In this document: positions 1 to 7,068 of the stretch, piece after piece
How the letters are laid out: each line of letters starts with the position of its first letter
Numbering within the stretch: position 1 is the first letter of the stretch
Assembly (NCBI GenBank): GCA_910586805.1
Contig: CAJUJC010000029.1
Location: forward strand, 1-19,605
DNA length: 19,605 nt
Direction of reading: 5' to 3'
Source of the DNA: an uncultured Erysipelotrichales bacterium
Lineage (GTDB): Bacteria; Bacillota_I; Bacilli_A; Erysipelotrichales; Coprobacillaceae
Program-made: the position numbers and the translations under genes
Notes under the pieces: model-generated
Told to the model about the DNA's origin: nothing
Database searches by the model: none
Seen by the model: the letters and a program-made list of their open reading frames with translations, nothing else

Positions 1-74
1 AAAGATTAAATGAGCTGGTTATAAGAATTTTTGATGTAAACAATGAAGAAGATATCTATGAGATTTTAAACTAA
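1..74 (+). CDS. C-terminal end of an unidentified protein (5' end outside window)
   Basis: A reading frame open from the window edge (frame starting at base 3) ends in TAA at 72-74 and encodes a 23-residue tail ending IYEILN. A strong hairpin follows directly, which is what one expects after a real gene end, and the other two forward frames contain stops here. The tail is too short to assign to a family. It is probably a convergent neighbour of the minus-strand dUTPase-like gene. Confidence 0.55.
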   Translation, partial: RLNELVIRIFDVNNEEDIYEILN

Positions 75-125
75 AAAGAGGCTGAACGAATTAATCATTT
101 AAAAACTAATTCGTTACAGCCTTTT
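74..125. terminator. Bidirectional intrinsic terminator between convergent genes
   Basis: Inverted repeat: AAAA, GGCTG and AACGAATTA on the left (74-93) pair with TAATTCGTT, CAGCC and TTTT on the right (107-125). There is a 2-nt bulge on the left, a 1-nt bulge on the right and a 13-nt loop. The A run on one flank and T run on the other give a U-tail in both directions. It sits between the plus-strand partial gene and the minus-strand dUTPase-like gene and overlaps the last codon of the latter. Confidence 0.85.
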
Positions 126-567
126 AATAATGTTTTATAATTTCGTCTATATGTATACCAAGTTTAAATCCTAATGTAAAGTAATCATCAATTGTATTTT
201 GGTAATCATCACTAGAATAATGACTTTGTACATTTAAAATAGAATGATATATTTTAAAGAATAATGAATAAATATCTTCTTGTTCAGGAATTTCAGTGTG
301 GTTTTTAAGTGTGTCAATTCTTAATTCAAAACCAATAGACATTAGCATAGATAATCCTTCAAGATAATAATCTAATAACTTTTCATGATTGACAGGTTCT
401 TCTTTTTCCCAAAATAAGTAACATCTTGATTCTTGAGATACACAAGATAAATCATGTAAGAAAGATAAAATTTTTTGATTTAATCTTTGAATATTTAAAA
501 TGTCATTATTTTTAACTTGTAATTCTTTATTGATATACACCTCATATAACTTAGAAACTTCATTCAT
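124..567 (-). CDS. dUTPase_2-like all-alpha NTP pyrophosphatase family protein, divergent active site
   Basis: The 147-residue all-helical protein resembles the dimeric all-alpha dUTPase family (dUTPase_2, related to MazG). The fold signature is visible: a helix ending in ESRCYLFW (46-53; family ETRCFKFW-like), then LLDYYLEGLSMLMSIG (64-79; family LEEYVDGLHFLLSLG-like) and a C-terminal LGIHIDEIIKHY. Members hydrolyse dUTP or dCTP to the monophosphate using carboxylates that hold Mg2+. In my by-eye alignment the usual ExxE helix is D39/C42, and the EExxD helix reads D-Y-Y-L-E, so several metal ligands look substituted. Catalysis is therefore uncertain and a binding or structural role is possible. 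The start is supported by AAGAGGTGA upstream of the ATG. A TATAAT lies at 595-590 without a clear -35. mntP is 53 bases upstream, so read-through is possible. Confidence 0.7.
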   Translation of the reverse strand: MNEVSKLYEVYINKELQVKNNDILNIQRLNQKILSFLHDLSCVSQESRCYLFWEKEEPVNHEKLLDYYLEGLSMLMSIGFELRIDTLKNHTEIPEQEDIYSLFFKIYHSILNVQSHYSSDDYQNTIDDYFTLGFKLGIHIDEIIKHY

Positions 568-620
568 AGTTAATCACCTCTTAACTACTATTATACTCAT
601 TTATATGAATTAAAGTTGAA

Positions 621-1184
621 TTAAAAAGTCAAATATCCCAAATGTTCTAATAAAATTTTTAATCCCATTAAAACCAAGATCAATCCTCCAGCCATTTCAG
701 CTTTAGATTTATATTTAACACCAAAAACATATCCGATTTTTACACCAGTCATAGAAATAATAAAAGTTGTTATGGCAATAATGATGACAGCATAAATAAT
801 ATTTACATTTAAAAAGGCAAAAGTAACACCTACTGCTAGTGCATCAATAGAAGTTGCGATAGCTAAAGGAATCATAGCTTTTATGGAAAAATCAGGACTG
901 CAATCTTCTTCATTTTCAAAAGCTTCTTTAATCATATTCATACCAATAAATATTAATAAAATAAAAGCAATCCAATGATCAATACTTTCAATTTTATCTT
1001 TAAATTGAACTCCTAATACATAACCAATCAATGGCATGAAACCCTGAAATAATCCAAAATAACTTCCACAAATTAAACTATGTTTTAATTCTAATTTTCT
1101 TGTGGATAATCCTTTACAAATACTCACTGCAAAAGCATCCATAGCTAGTCCAACACCAATTAATAAAATTTCAAAAAAACTCAT
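621..1184 (-). CDS. mntP: Manganese efflux pump MntP
   Basis: This 187-residue, six-helix membrane protein belongs to the MntP (YebN, formerly DUF204) family, which exports Mn2+ to prevent manganese poisoning. The two halves carry the pseudo-symmetric acidic motifs in the membrane: LAMDAFAVS with D16 in helix 1, and SIDALAVG with D114 in helix 4. Glycine-rich helices such as GYVLGV and GYVFGVK match the family. Length is typical (about 185-190). The ATG is preceded by TAGGAGG. The upstream leader is a yybP-ykoY manganese riboswitch ending in a terminator, which independently supports a manganese role: high Mn2+ should permit expression. Family assignment is very secure; transport itself is inferred from homology. 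Confidence 0.96.
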   Translation of the reverse strand: MSFFEILLIGVGLAMDAFAVSICKGLSTRKLELKHSLICGSYFGLFQGFMPLIGYVLGVQFKDKIESIDHWIAFILLIFIGMNMIKEAFENEEDCSPDFSIKAMIPLAIATSIDALAVGVTFAFLNVNIIYAVIIIAITTFIISMTGVKIGYVFGVKYKSKAEMAGGLILVLMGLKILLEHLGYLTF

Positions 1185-1203
1185 AATGACCTCCTATATA
1201 AAC

Positions 1204-1320
1204 AAAAAAGACTGACTGCAAAAATGCAGACAAGTCTCATTATTTAAAATCATGCCAGATATTTTATATCAGTATGTTGACATGATTACACTTATAAGTG
1301 CTAACTACTCCCTTATCTTA
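1204..1320 (-). ncRNA. yybP-ykoY manganese riboswitch in the mntP leader, with terminator expression platform
   Basis: Read on the minus strand, the leader contains the conserved blocks of this class in order: AAGGGAGTAG near its 5' end, TCAACATACTG, TCTGGC, and AATGAGAC closing the aptamer. It is followed at 1236-1204 by an intrinsic terminator: GACT and CTGCA pair with TGCAG and AGTC, then six U. The class binds Mn2+ and in many bacteria controls mntP or P-type ATPases. The layout suggests that Mn2+ binding favours the aptamer over the terminator and so turns mntP on. Aptamer boundaries are approximate. Confidence 0.88.
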
Positions 1321-1324
1321 GTGC

Positions 1325-1353
1325 ATTATAGCAATATTACCAAGTCTTGTCAA
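1325..1353 (-). promoter_or_regulatory. Promoter of the mntP riboswitch transcript
   Basis: Consensus -35 TTGACA (1353-1348) and -10 TATAAT (1330-1325), 17-base spacer. The predicted start is near 1318, at the beginning of the riboswitch. The -35 overlaps the stop codon of the upstream IMPACT-family gene (1350-1352), so mntP has its own transcript despite tight packing. Confidence 0.85.
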
Positions 1354-1946
1354 TTTTCTTTTGCAATGTATTCATGTCCAATGATTTCATATGTAAATTG
1401 ATTACTTGTGAGTTCTTGGACCAAAGATAAAAATGTCTGATCTTTTAGATAACATTGATATATGACTTGTTCATTATATTCTTGATTAATACATTTTATG
1501 TTATGTTGTTTTAATAAATGTTCAAATTTACGAGTATATGAATAATCGACGGAAATTTGATATAAAGCAACTAGTTCCTTTTCAACAATCTTTGCAACTT
1601 TTAATGCTTCAGTAACACTTTGTGTATAGGCACGTGTTAATCCTCCTGCTCCTAATTTGATACCACCAAAATAACGAGTAACAATAGCAATGATATTTGT
1701 TAGACCTTGCATTTTTAAAACATTTAACATAGGCATACCTGCTGTTTTTGAGGGTTCACCATCATCATAAGCACGTTCATTAGATCCTATAATATATGCA
1801 ACACAGTTATGAGAAGCATCTTCATGACTATATTGTTTAATCAAATCTTTTGCTTTTTCAATATCACTACATGGAATAAGTGTGCATATAAATTCAGATT
1901 TTTTAATAATGATGGTATGTTGAGTTATTTTTTCTACTGATATCAT
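1350..1946 (-). CDS. yigZ: IMPACT/YigZ family protein (UPF0029)
   Basis: This is a YigZ/YvyE/IMPACT-family protein of about 198 residues. The N-terminal domain shows the family core: NCVAYIIG, DDGEPSKTAGMPML and VTRYFGGIKLGAGGLTRAY. The C-terminal ferredoxin-like domain follows. Eukaryotic IMPACT proteins modulate translation control through GCN1. Bacterial members have no agreed function; a link to ribosomes or nucleic acid is proposed from structure. I chose ATG 1946 (MISVEK): AGAGGTG lies six bases before it, whereas an in-frame ATG 18 bases further up has no ribosome site. A TATAAT at 1971-1966 would give a very short leader. The gene stands alone and the mntP promoter overlaps its stop codon. 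Confidence 0.92.
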   Translation of the reverse strand: MISVEKITQHTIIIKKSEFICTLIPCSDIEKAKDLIKQYSHEDASHNCVAYIIGSNERAYDDGEPSKTAGMPMLNVLKMQGLTNIIAIVTRYFGGIKLGAGGLTRAYTQSVTEALKVAKIVEKELVALYQISVDYSYTRKFEHLLKQHNIKCINQEYNEQVIYQCYLKDQTFLSLVQELTSNQFTYEIIGHEYIAKEN

Positions 1947-2032
1947 AGTATTCACCTCTTGCATTATTATAACTGATAATTCACAAGAATGAAATATTTG
2001 TCTTGTATATTATTGTTAAGGTGGTGATTTGT

Positions 2033-2290
2033 TTGTTTTATTATATCGTAGTTATAAATATTGTTGGATTGATTGTTATGGGAATTGATAAGTGGAAAGC
2101 TAAGCATCAACACTATCGTATAAGTGAAAAGATGCTATTTACCATAAGTTTATTAGGAGGAAGTTTGGGAACATGGTTAGGTATGTATGTTTTCCATCAT
2201 AAAACGAAACACTGGTATTTTGTGGTGGGAATACCTTGTATATTTATAATGCAATTGATAGGTGTATATTTTATTCTTGATAAAATTTAA
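2033..2290 (+). CDS. DUF1294 family small membrane protein
   Basis: This 85-residue membrane protein is of the DUF1294 (YsdA-like) family, function unknown. Features: an N-terminal hydrophobic helix, then the family signature GIDKWKAK, RISEKMLF, LGGSLGTWLGM and FHHKTKH, then a second hydrophobic helix reaching the C-terminus. I place the start at TTG 2033 because AAGGTGG (2018-2024) lies eight bases upstream and the resulting length matches the family. An in-frame TTG at 2003 would add ten residues but has no ribosome site. The gene diverges from yigZ with under 90 bases between starts. No terminator is evident downstream. Confidence 0.85.
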   Translation: MFYYIVVINIVGLIVMGIDKWKAKHQHYRISEKMLFTISLLGGSLGTWLGMYVFHHKTKHWYFVVGIPCIFIMQLIGVYFILDKI

Positions 2291-2381
2291 AAGATATAAA
2301 TGATGAATATTTAAAATGCTCCAATATATTATTGATATACTTAATATATAAGAGTGTAGCTATTTGTCGAAAATGTGGGAG

Positions 2382-2410
2382 TTGTCAAACATAAGAAATA
2401 GGCATATAAT
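2382..2410 (+). promoter_or_regulatory. Promoter of the degV/fakB operon
   Basis: -35 TTGTCA (2382-2387) and -10 TATAAT (2405-2410) with a 17-base spacer. The predicted start near 2417 lies just before the ribosome site at 2424-2430. This rules out any DegV start upstream of about 2417. Confidence 0.8.
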
Positions 2411-2438
2411 AGTCAATATAGAAAAGAGGGATATGGAC

Positions 2439-3308
2439 ATGAGTAAAATTGCAGTGTTAGTAGATAGTGGGTGCCAAATAGAAATAGCTCAATATGAACA
2501 ACAAGGTATTTTTATTGTTCCTTTATGTATAACAATTGGTGAACAAACTTATTTGGATCAAAAAGAAATTTCAACAATTGAAGTTTTTGAAAGAATGGAA
2601 AAAGAAAATGTGATGGTTATGACTTCGCAACCCTCAACAGGAGTATTGGTAGAAGTCATTGAAAAAATTAAAAATCTTGGATATGATGAAATTATCGGAT
2701 TACCTATTGCAACTGGACTATCATCAACAATGAATGGAATGAAAGTGGCTGCTGATATGGTTGGTATAAAAATAACTTTAGTAGATACAAAAGGGACAGC
2801 AGGGAATCAAAAATATTTAGCAATGACAGCGAGTCAATTGATTAATGAAGGAAAAAATTCTTGTGAAATTATAGATATCTTAACACATATGGTTGAATAT
2901 TCAGGAACAATTATTTTAGCTCCTAATTTAGAACATCTTAAAAAAGGTGGAAGAATTACTCCAGCAGTTGCTTTACTTGCAGGAATGTTAAAAATTGTAC
3001 CTGTTATGGAATTAAATTATGATTTAGGTGGTAAGATTGATAGTTTGGCTAAAGTAAGAACGCTCACAAAAGCGAGAAACACTCTCGTTAATAGGATGAT
3101 AGAAAAAGGTGTTAATGATAAAGACTATAAAATCACAATAGAACACGTTTTATGTGAAGAATCAGCTTTAGAAGTCAAAAAACTTGTTTTAGAAAAAATT
3201 GGTCATGTAGATATTGAATTAAGAGAACTTCCAGCAGTTGTAGGGGCACATATGGGTGTTGGAGGTCTTGGCGTTCAATATATTAGAAAGTATCGAGGAG
3301 AATTATAA
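2439..3308 (+). CDS. DegV family protein, probable fatty-acid-binding subunit (FakB-like)
   Basis: A 289-residue DegV-family protein. DegV/FakB proteins bind a fatty acid in a buried pocket and, in FakA/FakB systems, present it to the kinase FakA so that exogenous fatty acid can enter phospholipid synthesis. Visible motifs: IAVLVDSG at the N-terminus, TSQPS (62-66), LPIATGLSSTMNG (88-100), the LKKGGRI loop (167-173) and GAHMGVGGLG (269-278) near the end. The serine-rich loops and final histidine are where family members hold the acyl carboxylate. Start ATG 2439 is set by AAGAGGG eight bases upstream and by the promoter at 2382-2410; a longer in-frame extension from 2364 begins before the promoter. 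No FakA is in the window, so the FakB role is family inference. Confidence 0.9.
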   Translation: MSKIAVLVDSGCQIEIAQYEQQGIFIVPLCITIGEQTYLDQKEISTIEVFERMEKENVMVMTSQPSTGVLVEVIEKIKNLGYDEIIGLPIATGLSSTMNGMKVAADMVGIKITLVDTKGTAGNQKYLAMTASQLINEGKNSCEIIDILTHMVEYSGTIILAPNLEHLKKGGRITPAVALLAGMLKIVPVMELNYDLGGKIDSLAKVRTLTKARNTLVNRMIEKGVNDKDYKITIEHVLCEESALEVKKLVLEKIGHVDIELRELPAVVGAHMGVGGLGVQYIRKYRGEL

Positions 3309-3586
3309 TGGCACTATTTGATGATTTAACAAAAAAAGCAGCAAAATTAACTGAAGAAGCAATAGACAATACACAAAAATTTGCAGGTAATGCAAAAATA
3401 AAATTAAAAATAAAAAATTTAGAATCTGATAGAGATGATATTTATAGAGAATTAGGTCAATATTATTATGAAATGATTAAGGATGAAAATTCCATTAATG
3501 AGGATATTGCTGAATTGCGTCAAAAAATACATGACTTTGATGCAGAAATTAAAGAACTCCAACTTCAGGTTCAAAATGATGATTAA
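3308..3586 (+). CDS. Small coiled-coil protein of unknown function
   Basis: A 92-residue charged protein I cannot assign to a characterised family. It begins with MALFDDLTKKAAKLTEEAID, an amphipathic stretch, followed by a lysine-rich segment and two heptad-like helices (roughly 34-60 and 64-90) that should form a coiled coil. Proteins with this start and a C-terminal zinc ribbon occur in gut Firmicutes; no ribbon cysteines are present here. The ATG overlaps the DegV stop by one base (TAATG), with GAGGAGA upstream, so the two genes are translationally coupled. A terminator directly after it ends the operon. There is no signal peptide or membrane segment, so it is probably cytosolic or peripherally membrane-associated. 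Confidence 0.8.
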   Translation: MALFDDLTKKAAKLTEEAIDNTQKFAGNAKIKLKIKNLESDRDDIYRELGQYYYEMIKDENSINEDIAELRQKIHDFDAEIKELQLQVQNDD

Positions 3587-3616
3587 AAAGTACAAGAAAT
3601 TGTACTTTTTTATTTT
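3585..3616 (+). terminator. Intrinsic terminator of the degV operon
   Basis: Perfect 10-bp inverted repeat AAAAAGTACA (3585-3594) / TGTACTTTTT (3601-3610) with a 6-base loop and a T-rich tail. It begins at the stop codon of the coiled-coil gene. Confidence 0.85.
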
Positions 3617-3642
3617 AACTACCAAAAATAGGTGTTAAAATA
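3611..3642. repeat. 12-bp dyad upstream of the unknown gene/WYL operon (possible operator)
   Basis: TATTTTAAC (3611-3619), one bulged T and ACC (3621-3623) pair with GGT (3631-3633) and GTTAAAATA (3634-3642) around a 7-base loop. No T-run follows, so it does not look like a terminator. A TATAAT lies at 3676-3681 with no recognisable -35 at the right distance, so the dyad sits roughly where an activator would bind. The operator role is inference. Confidence 0.5.
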
Positions 3643-3705
3643 GGTATAAAGACATCATCACTTTCATATATTCAATATAATGAATATAGAAAGGGATGAT
3701 TAATT

Positions 3706-4302
3706 ATGAAAAAAGATTATAAGACAGGAAAAGTAACAATATTACAACAAAAGGAATTTTTATTAAAAGTATGTAAAAATCAAGAAATAAGAGAATATTT
3801 ATGTGATTGTATGACAAAAAAGCATATAAAGAATGTAATGAAACATCAAAATATTTATCATTATTTATTACAACAATCTATTGATATGTTATATCAAGTA
3901 CAAAGTTATAAAGAAATGGAAAATGTGATAGTTATTATGAATTCATTATTTGATAATCAAGAATATATAGATATTAAAAAAAGATTATTTCATAAATTAT
4001 ATAAACAACATATCACATTAGAAATTTATTGTGTATTAAGACATCTTATTTATCTTCCTTGTAATACATTTCCTATGTTTATTGCTACTCTTCATCAAAA
4101 AGGATGCTCCTATTTAGAATGTGCAAAGTTTTGTTTGATAGAGGATAAATATCAATTAGCTATTGTTTATTTACAACAATTAGATCATTGCGAAGATGCA
4201 ACTGTTTTAGATTTGCTTGCAAGTTATAATCTTTTTGAATATATGTCTTTAAAAAGAAATTATGTGAAAAAGAAAAAAGACTATTGTCTAACAATGGCTT
4301 AG
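3706..4302 (+). CDS. Unknown cysteine-rich helical protein, first gene of the Bce operon
   Basis: A 198-residue protein I do not recognise. It is predicted to be almost wholly alpha-helical, with no signal peptide or membrane segment. It has ten cysteines (23, 33, 35, 109, 119, 134, 139, 143, 162, 194), including a CDC pair and a GCSYLECAKFC cluster; that is unusual for a cytosolic protein of this size. Residues about 130-180 look loosely like helical hairpin (TPR-like) repeats, but no family match is claimed. The start is supported by AAAGGGA and an upstream TATAAT (3676-3681). The WYL regulator begins nine bases after its stop, so the two are almost certainly co-transcribed and probably functionally linked. 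Metal binding or thiol sensing by the cysteines is speculation. Confidence 0.75.
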   Translation: MKKDYKTGKVTILQQKEFLLKVCKNQEIREYLCDCMTKKHIKNVMKHQNIYHYLLQQSIDMLYQVQSYKEMENVIVIMNSLFDNQEYIDIKKRLFHKLYKQHITLEIYCVLRHLIYLPCNTFPMFIATLHQKGCSYLECAKFCLIEDKYQLAIVYLQQLDHCEDATVLDLLASYNLFEYMSLKRNYVKKKKDYCLTMA

Positions 4303-4311
4303 GAGATTTAT

Positions 4312-5292
4312 ATGGGAAAAAAGATGTATTATGTTTTAAGGATTATTCAAGACAATGATGTCATTAGTGCAAAAGATATTGTGGTTCAACTTGAAAGTTA
4401 TGATATTTATGTAGATATAAAATCAGTATATAGAATCATTAAACGTATTAATGAATTTTTTGAACATTGGATACAAGGACAACTCATTAGAACTTTAAAA
4501 AAGAAAGGTTATACAATTGGTAAAGAATTATTTTCTGACGGTGAGCTTCAATTCTTGCTTGATAGTATTATGTATCATCATGATTTAAATAATGATGATC
4601 AAAAAAACTTAAAAGATAAACTGATGTTTTTATCATCTGTGTCACAACAAGATAATATTATTTCATCATTGCCACAATTAAAACACCAATCTTTTTCTCT
4701 TATTCATAATCTCACAACAATTATGAAATCCATTCAACAACATAAGATGATTTCTTTTCAATATATAGATTATGATATTATAAACAATCAACCAATAGAA
4801 ATATCTGCACATTCAGGGCAAAATTATTATATATCTCCCTATCAGATTGTTCTTAATAATAATCATTATTATCTTATTGGGTATAATACAATACATAAAG
4901 ATACACTTTCAACATATAGAATCGATAGAATGAGACAAATCCATACAACAAAAAATCGTTTCATAGAAATAAGAGAACAATTTGATATGCAAGAAGAAGT
5001 CAATCAAATGATGAATATGTTTACAAGTCAAAGAAAAGACACTCTTGTTATTCAATGTCAGCATAAATTGTTAAGAGAAATTGTTTCTCGTTTTGGGTTT
5101 GAGATTTATGTTGAGAAATTATATCATGATGAATATGTGATTACTATTGATAATGTATCTATATCTGAAGGATTGATAGGATGGATTATGATGCTTCAAA
5201 ATCAAATCAAAGTGCTTGCACCTAGTACACTCAAACAAACGATTAAAGAAAGAATTAAGTTAATGGAAACTCTTTATGAGGATGTGTTATAA
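4312..5292 (+). CDS. WYL-domain transcriptional regulator
   Basis: A 326-residue regulator with an N-terminal winged helix-turn-helix (about 1-60, including SAKDIVVQL and KSVYRIIKRI). A WYL domain (about 135-215) carries the signature region ISPYQIVLNNNHYYLIGY and the basic YRIDRM motif. A C-terminal WCX-like extension follows (about 240-325). WYL proteins sense small ligands or nucleic acids and often control stress, defence or CRISPR genes. The start has AGGAG upstream. It lies nine bases after the unknown cysteine-rich gene and 20 bases before the response-regulator start. It thus seems to be part of one operon with bceRS, adding a second regulator to a system that normally has only the two-component pair. 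Its ligand and operator are unknown; the 3611-3642 dyad is a candidate. Confidence 0.88.
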   Translation: MGKKMYYVLRIIQDNDVISAKDIVVQLESYDIYVDIKSVYRIIKRINEFFEHWIQGQLIRTLKKKGYTIGKELFSDGELQFLLDSIMYHHDLNNDDQKNLKDKLMFLSSVSQQDNIISSLPQLKHQSFSLIHNLTTIMKSIQQHKMISFQYIDYDIINNQPIEISAHSGQNYYISPYQIVLNNNHYYLIGYNTIHKDTLSTYRIDRMRQIHTTKNRFIEIREQFDMQEEVNQMMNMFTSQRKDTLVIQCQHKLLREIVSRFGFEIYVEKLYHDEYVITIDNVSISEGLIGWIMMLQNQIKVLAPSTLKQTIKERIKLMETLYEDVL

Positions 5293-5312
5293 TAAACAAC
5301 GAGGTGATATTT

Positions 5313-5990
5313 GTGCAAAAGATTATGATTGTTGAAGATGATGAAGTGATTTCATCAACATTACAAAAACATTTAAGCAAATGGAATTATGATGTTTATG
5401 TTGTAGAAGATTTTGAACATATTATGGAACAATTTTTTGAATATCAACCAACATTAGTATTGTTAGATATATCACTACCTTTTTATAATGGATACCACTG
5501 GTGTCAACAAATTAGACAGGTTTCACAAGTGCCAATTGTATTTATATCTTCTACAAATGAAAATATGAATATTGTTATGGCTATGAATATGGGAGCTGAT
5601 GATTTTGTCAATAAGCCTTTTGATTTAAATGTTTTAACTGCAAAAATACAAGCTTTATATAGAAGAACATATTCATTTTCAAAGCAGTTTCATATTTTGA
5701 CTTATAAAGATCTTATACTCAATCTTGTTGATACAACGATTGCATATCAAAATATAACAGTAGATCTTACAAAAAATGAATTAAAGATATTAGAAGTTTT
5801 ATTTCAAAAACCTGAAACATTTGTTTCTCGTGATGAAATTATGACTGAATTATGGCAAAGTAGTTCTTTTGTAGATGATAATACTTTAAGTGTTAATATG
5901 AATAGATTAAGAAGAAAATTAGATGAATTTGGAATAAAACAATTGATTCAAACAAAGAAGGGAATAGGTTATCGTTTGTCATATGAATAG
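5313..5990 (+). CDS. bceR: BceR-like OmpR-family response regulator
   Basis: A 225-residue response regulator. The receiver domain has the acidic pair D9-D10, phosphoacceptor D52 (LLDISLPFYNG), switch S79/S80 and K101 (NKPFDL). The C-terminal OmpR-type winged helix spans about 135-222, with recognition-helix region NTLSVNMNRLRRKLDE and the wing KKGIGYRL. In Bce systems the phosphorylated regulator activates the transporter operon. Start GTG 5313 gives MQKIMIVEDD, five bases after AGGTGA; an in-frame GTG at 5304 lies inside that ribosome site. The stop overlaps the kinase start by eight bases. A perfect BceR-type operator stands before the transporter genes. The target drug is unknown, so the symbol denotes the family. 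Confidence 0.92.
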   Translation: MQKIMIVEDDEVISSTLQKHLSKWNYDVYVVEDFEHIMEQFFEYQPTLVLLDISLPFYNGYHWCQQIRQVSQVPIVFISSTNENMNIVMAMNMGADDFVNKPFDLNVLTAKIQALYRRTYSFSKQFHILTYKDLILNLVDTTIAYQNITVDLTKNELKILEVLFQKPETFVSRDEIMTELWQSSSFVDDNTLSVNMNRLRRKLDEFGIKQLIQTKKGIGYRLSYE

Positions 5991-6966
5991 TTTGTTATCA
6001 TACTTTCGTAGTTATTATGTTTTCTATTTGTTTTCTTTATTGTTTATTTTTATTTTCTATCTTATCTTATATTTATATAATGCATTTATTCCTGCGATAA
6101 ACTATGCTTTATTATTATGTATGACTTTTCTAGTTGTTTATTTTTGCATAGATTATTTTAAATATGTAAAAAAATATAAACAACTCCATGACTTGTTAAA
6201 ATTAGATGAAGTTTTTGTGAGTGATCTATCAACAGCAAATCATGAAATTGAAAAATTATATCAAGCTCTTTTGTTCAAGGTTGAAGATTTACATAGCCAA
6301 CTCAAAAATCAACGTGATAGTGAATATCAAGATATGCTTGATTACTTTACATTATGGGTTCATCAAATTAAAACCCCTATATCAGCATTAAGATTATTAA
6401 TACAATCTCAACAAATATCACAACAAGAATTATTAATGCAAGTTTTACGTATTGAACAATATGTTGAAATGGTTCTTCATTATATCAAAATCAACCAAAT
6501 GTCTAATGATTTAAAAATTCAAACATATTCACTAAAGCAAATTTTAAATGAAGTCATTAGAAAACAAAGTACGTTTTTTATTAATAAGAAGATACAATTA
6601 CAATTGGATGATATTGATCTTCATATATTAACAGATGAAAAGTGGATTTCTTTTGTTTTGGAACAAATCTTATCAAATGCTTTAAAATATACAAAACAAG
6701 GATCTATTCATTTATATGTTGAAAATGAAACATTATATATTGAGGATAACGGAATAGGAATAAAAGAAGAAGATTTGCCTAGAATTTTTGAAAAGGGTTT
6801 TACAGGATATAATGGAAGAGTGGACAAAAAAGCAAGTGGTTTAGGTTTATATCTTTGCAAACAGGTGATTGATAATTTGGGGTATCAAATAAATATTCAA
6901 TCAGAGCTTGGAAAGGGCACAAAAGTTGCTATTGATTTTCATGTTGATGAATTAGATGTTGAATAA
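5983..6966 (+). CDS. bceS: BceS-like intramembrane-sensing histidine kinase
   Basis: A 327-residue sensor kinase of the intramembrane-sensing type. It has only two N-terminal membrane helices (about 12-33 and 39-58) with a very short outer loop and no sensory domain. BceS-type kinases do not bind the drug; they read the activity of the BceAB transporter. The catalytic core is complete: H127 in WVHQIKTP, N232 in the N box (ILSNALKYT), DNGIGI (255-260), FEKGFTG (269-275) and GLGLYL (286-291). Length fits the family (about 330). The ATG lies inside the end of the response regulator, overlapping by eight bases and lacking a strong ribosome site, so translation is likely coupled. A terminator follows at 6990-7034. 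Confidence 0.93.
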   Translation: MNSLLSYFRSYYVFYLFSLLFIFIFYLILYLYNAFIPAINYALLLCMTFLVVYFCIDYFKYVKKYKQLHDLLKLDEVFVSDLSTANHEIEKLYQALLFKVEDLHSQLKNQRDSEYQDMLDYFTLWVHQIKTPISALRLLIQSQQISQQELLMQVLRIEQYVEMVLHYIKINQMSNDLKIQTYSLKQILNEVIRKQSTFFINKKIQLQLDDIDLHILTDEKWISFVLEQILSNALKYTKQGSIHLYVENETLYIEDNGIGIKEEDLPRIFEKGFTGYNGRVDKKASGLGLYLCKQVIDNLGYQINIQSELGKGTKVAIDFHVDELDVE

Positions 6967-6982
6967 CTTACATGATTGTAAG
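6967..6982. promoter_or_regulatory. BceR-type operator upstream of the transporter operon
   Basis: Perfect palindrome CTTACA-TGAT-TGTAAG, an exact match to the TNACA-N4-TGTAA consensus described for BceR-like regulators. The right half, TTGTAAGA, recurs at 6997-7004, 21 bases (two helical turns) downstream, as a possible secondary half-site. Both lie between bceS and bceA, where phospho-BceR should act. A weak -10 TATAAA (7034-7039) without a good -35 fits an activator-dependent promoter. Confidence 0.85.
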
Positions 6983-6989
6983 AAAGTAT

Positions 6990-7034
6990 GGGGAAATTGT
7001 AAGATAAATCTATGGTAGCAATTTCTCTTTTTTT
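6990..7034 (+). terminator. Terminator after bceS, overlapping the bceAB promoter region
   Basis: GGGGAAATTG (6990-6999) pairs with CAATTTCTCT (7019-7028; two G-T wobbles) around a 19-base loop and is followed by seven T (7028-7034). It should end the bceRS transcript. The T-run abuts the putative bceA -10, and the stem contains the second TTGTAAGA half-site, so terminator and promoter elements overlap. Confidence 0.65.
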
Positions 7035-7068
7035 ATAAACTAGAAGTGTAATAAGGAGGAATGATGAT

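Noticed and set aside
2364..2438. N-terminal extension of the DegV protein
   Set aside because: The best promoter (2382-2410) lies inside it, and the ribosome site points to ATG 2439.
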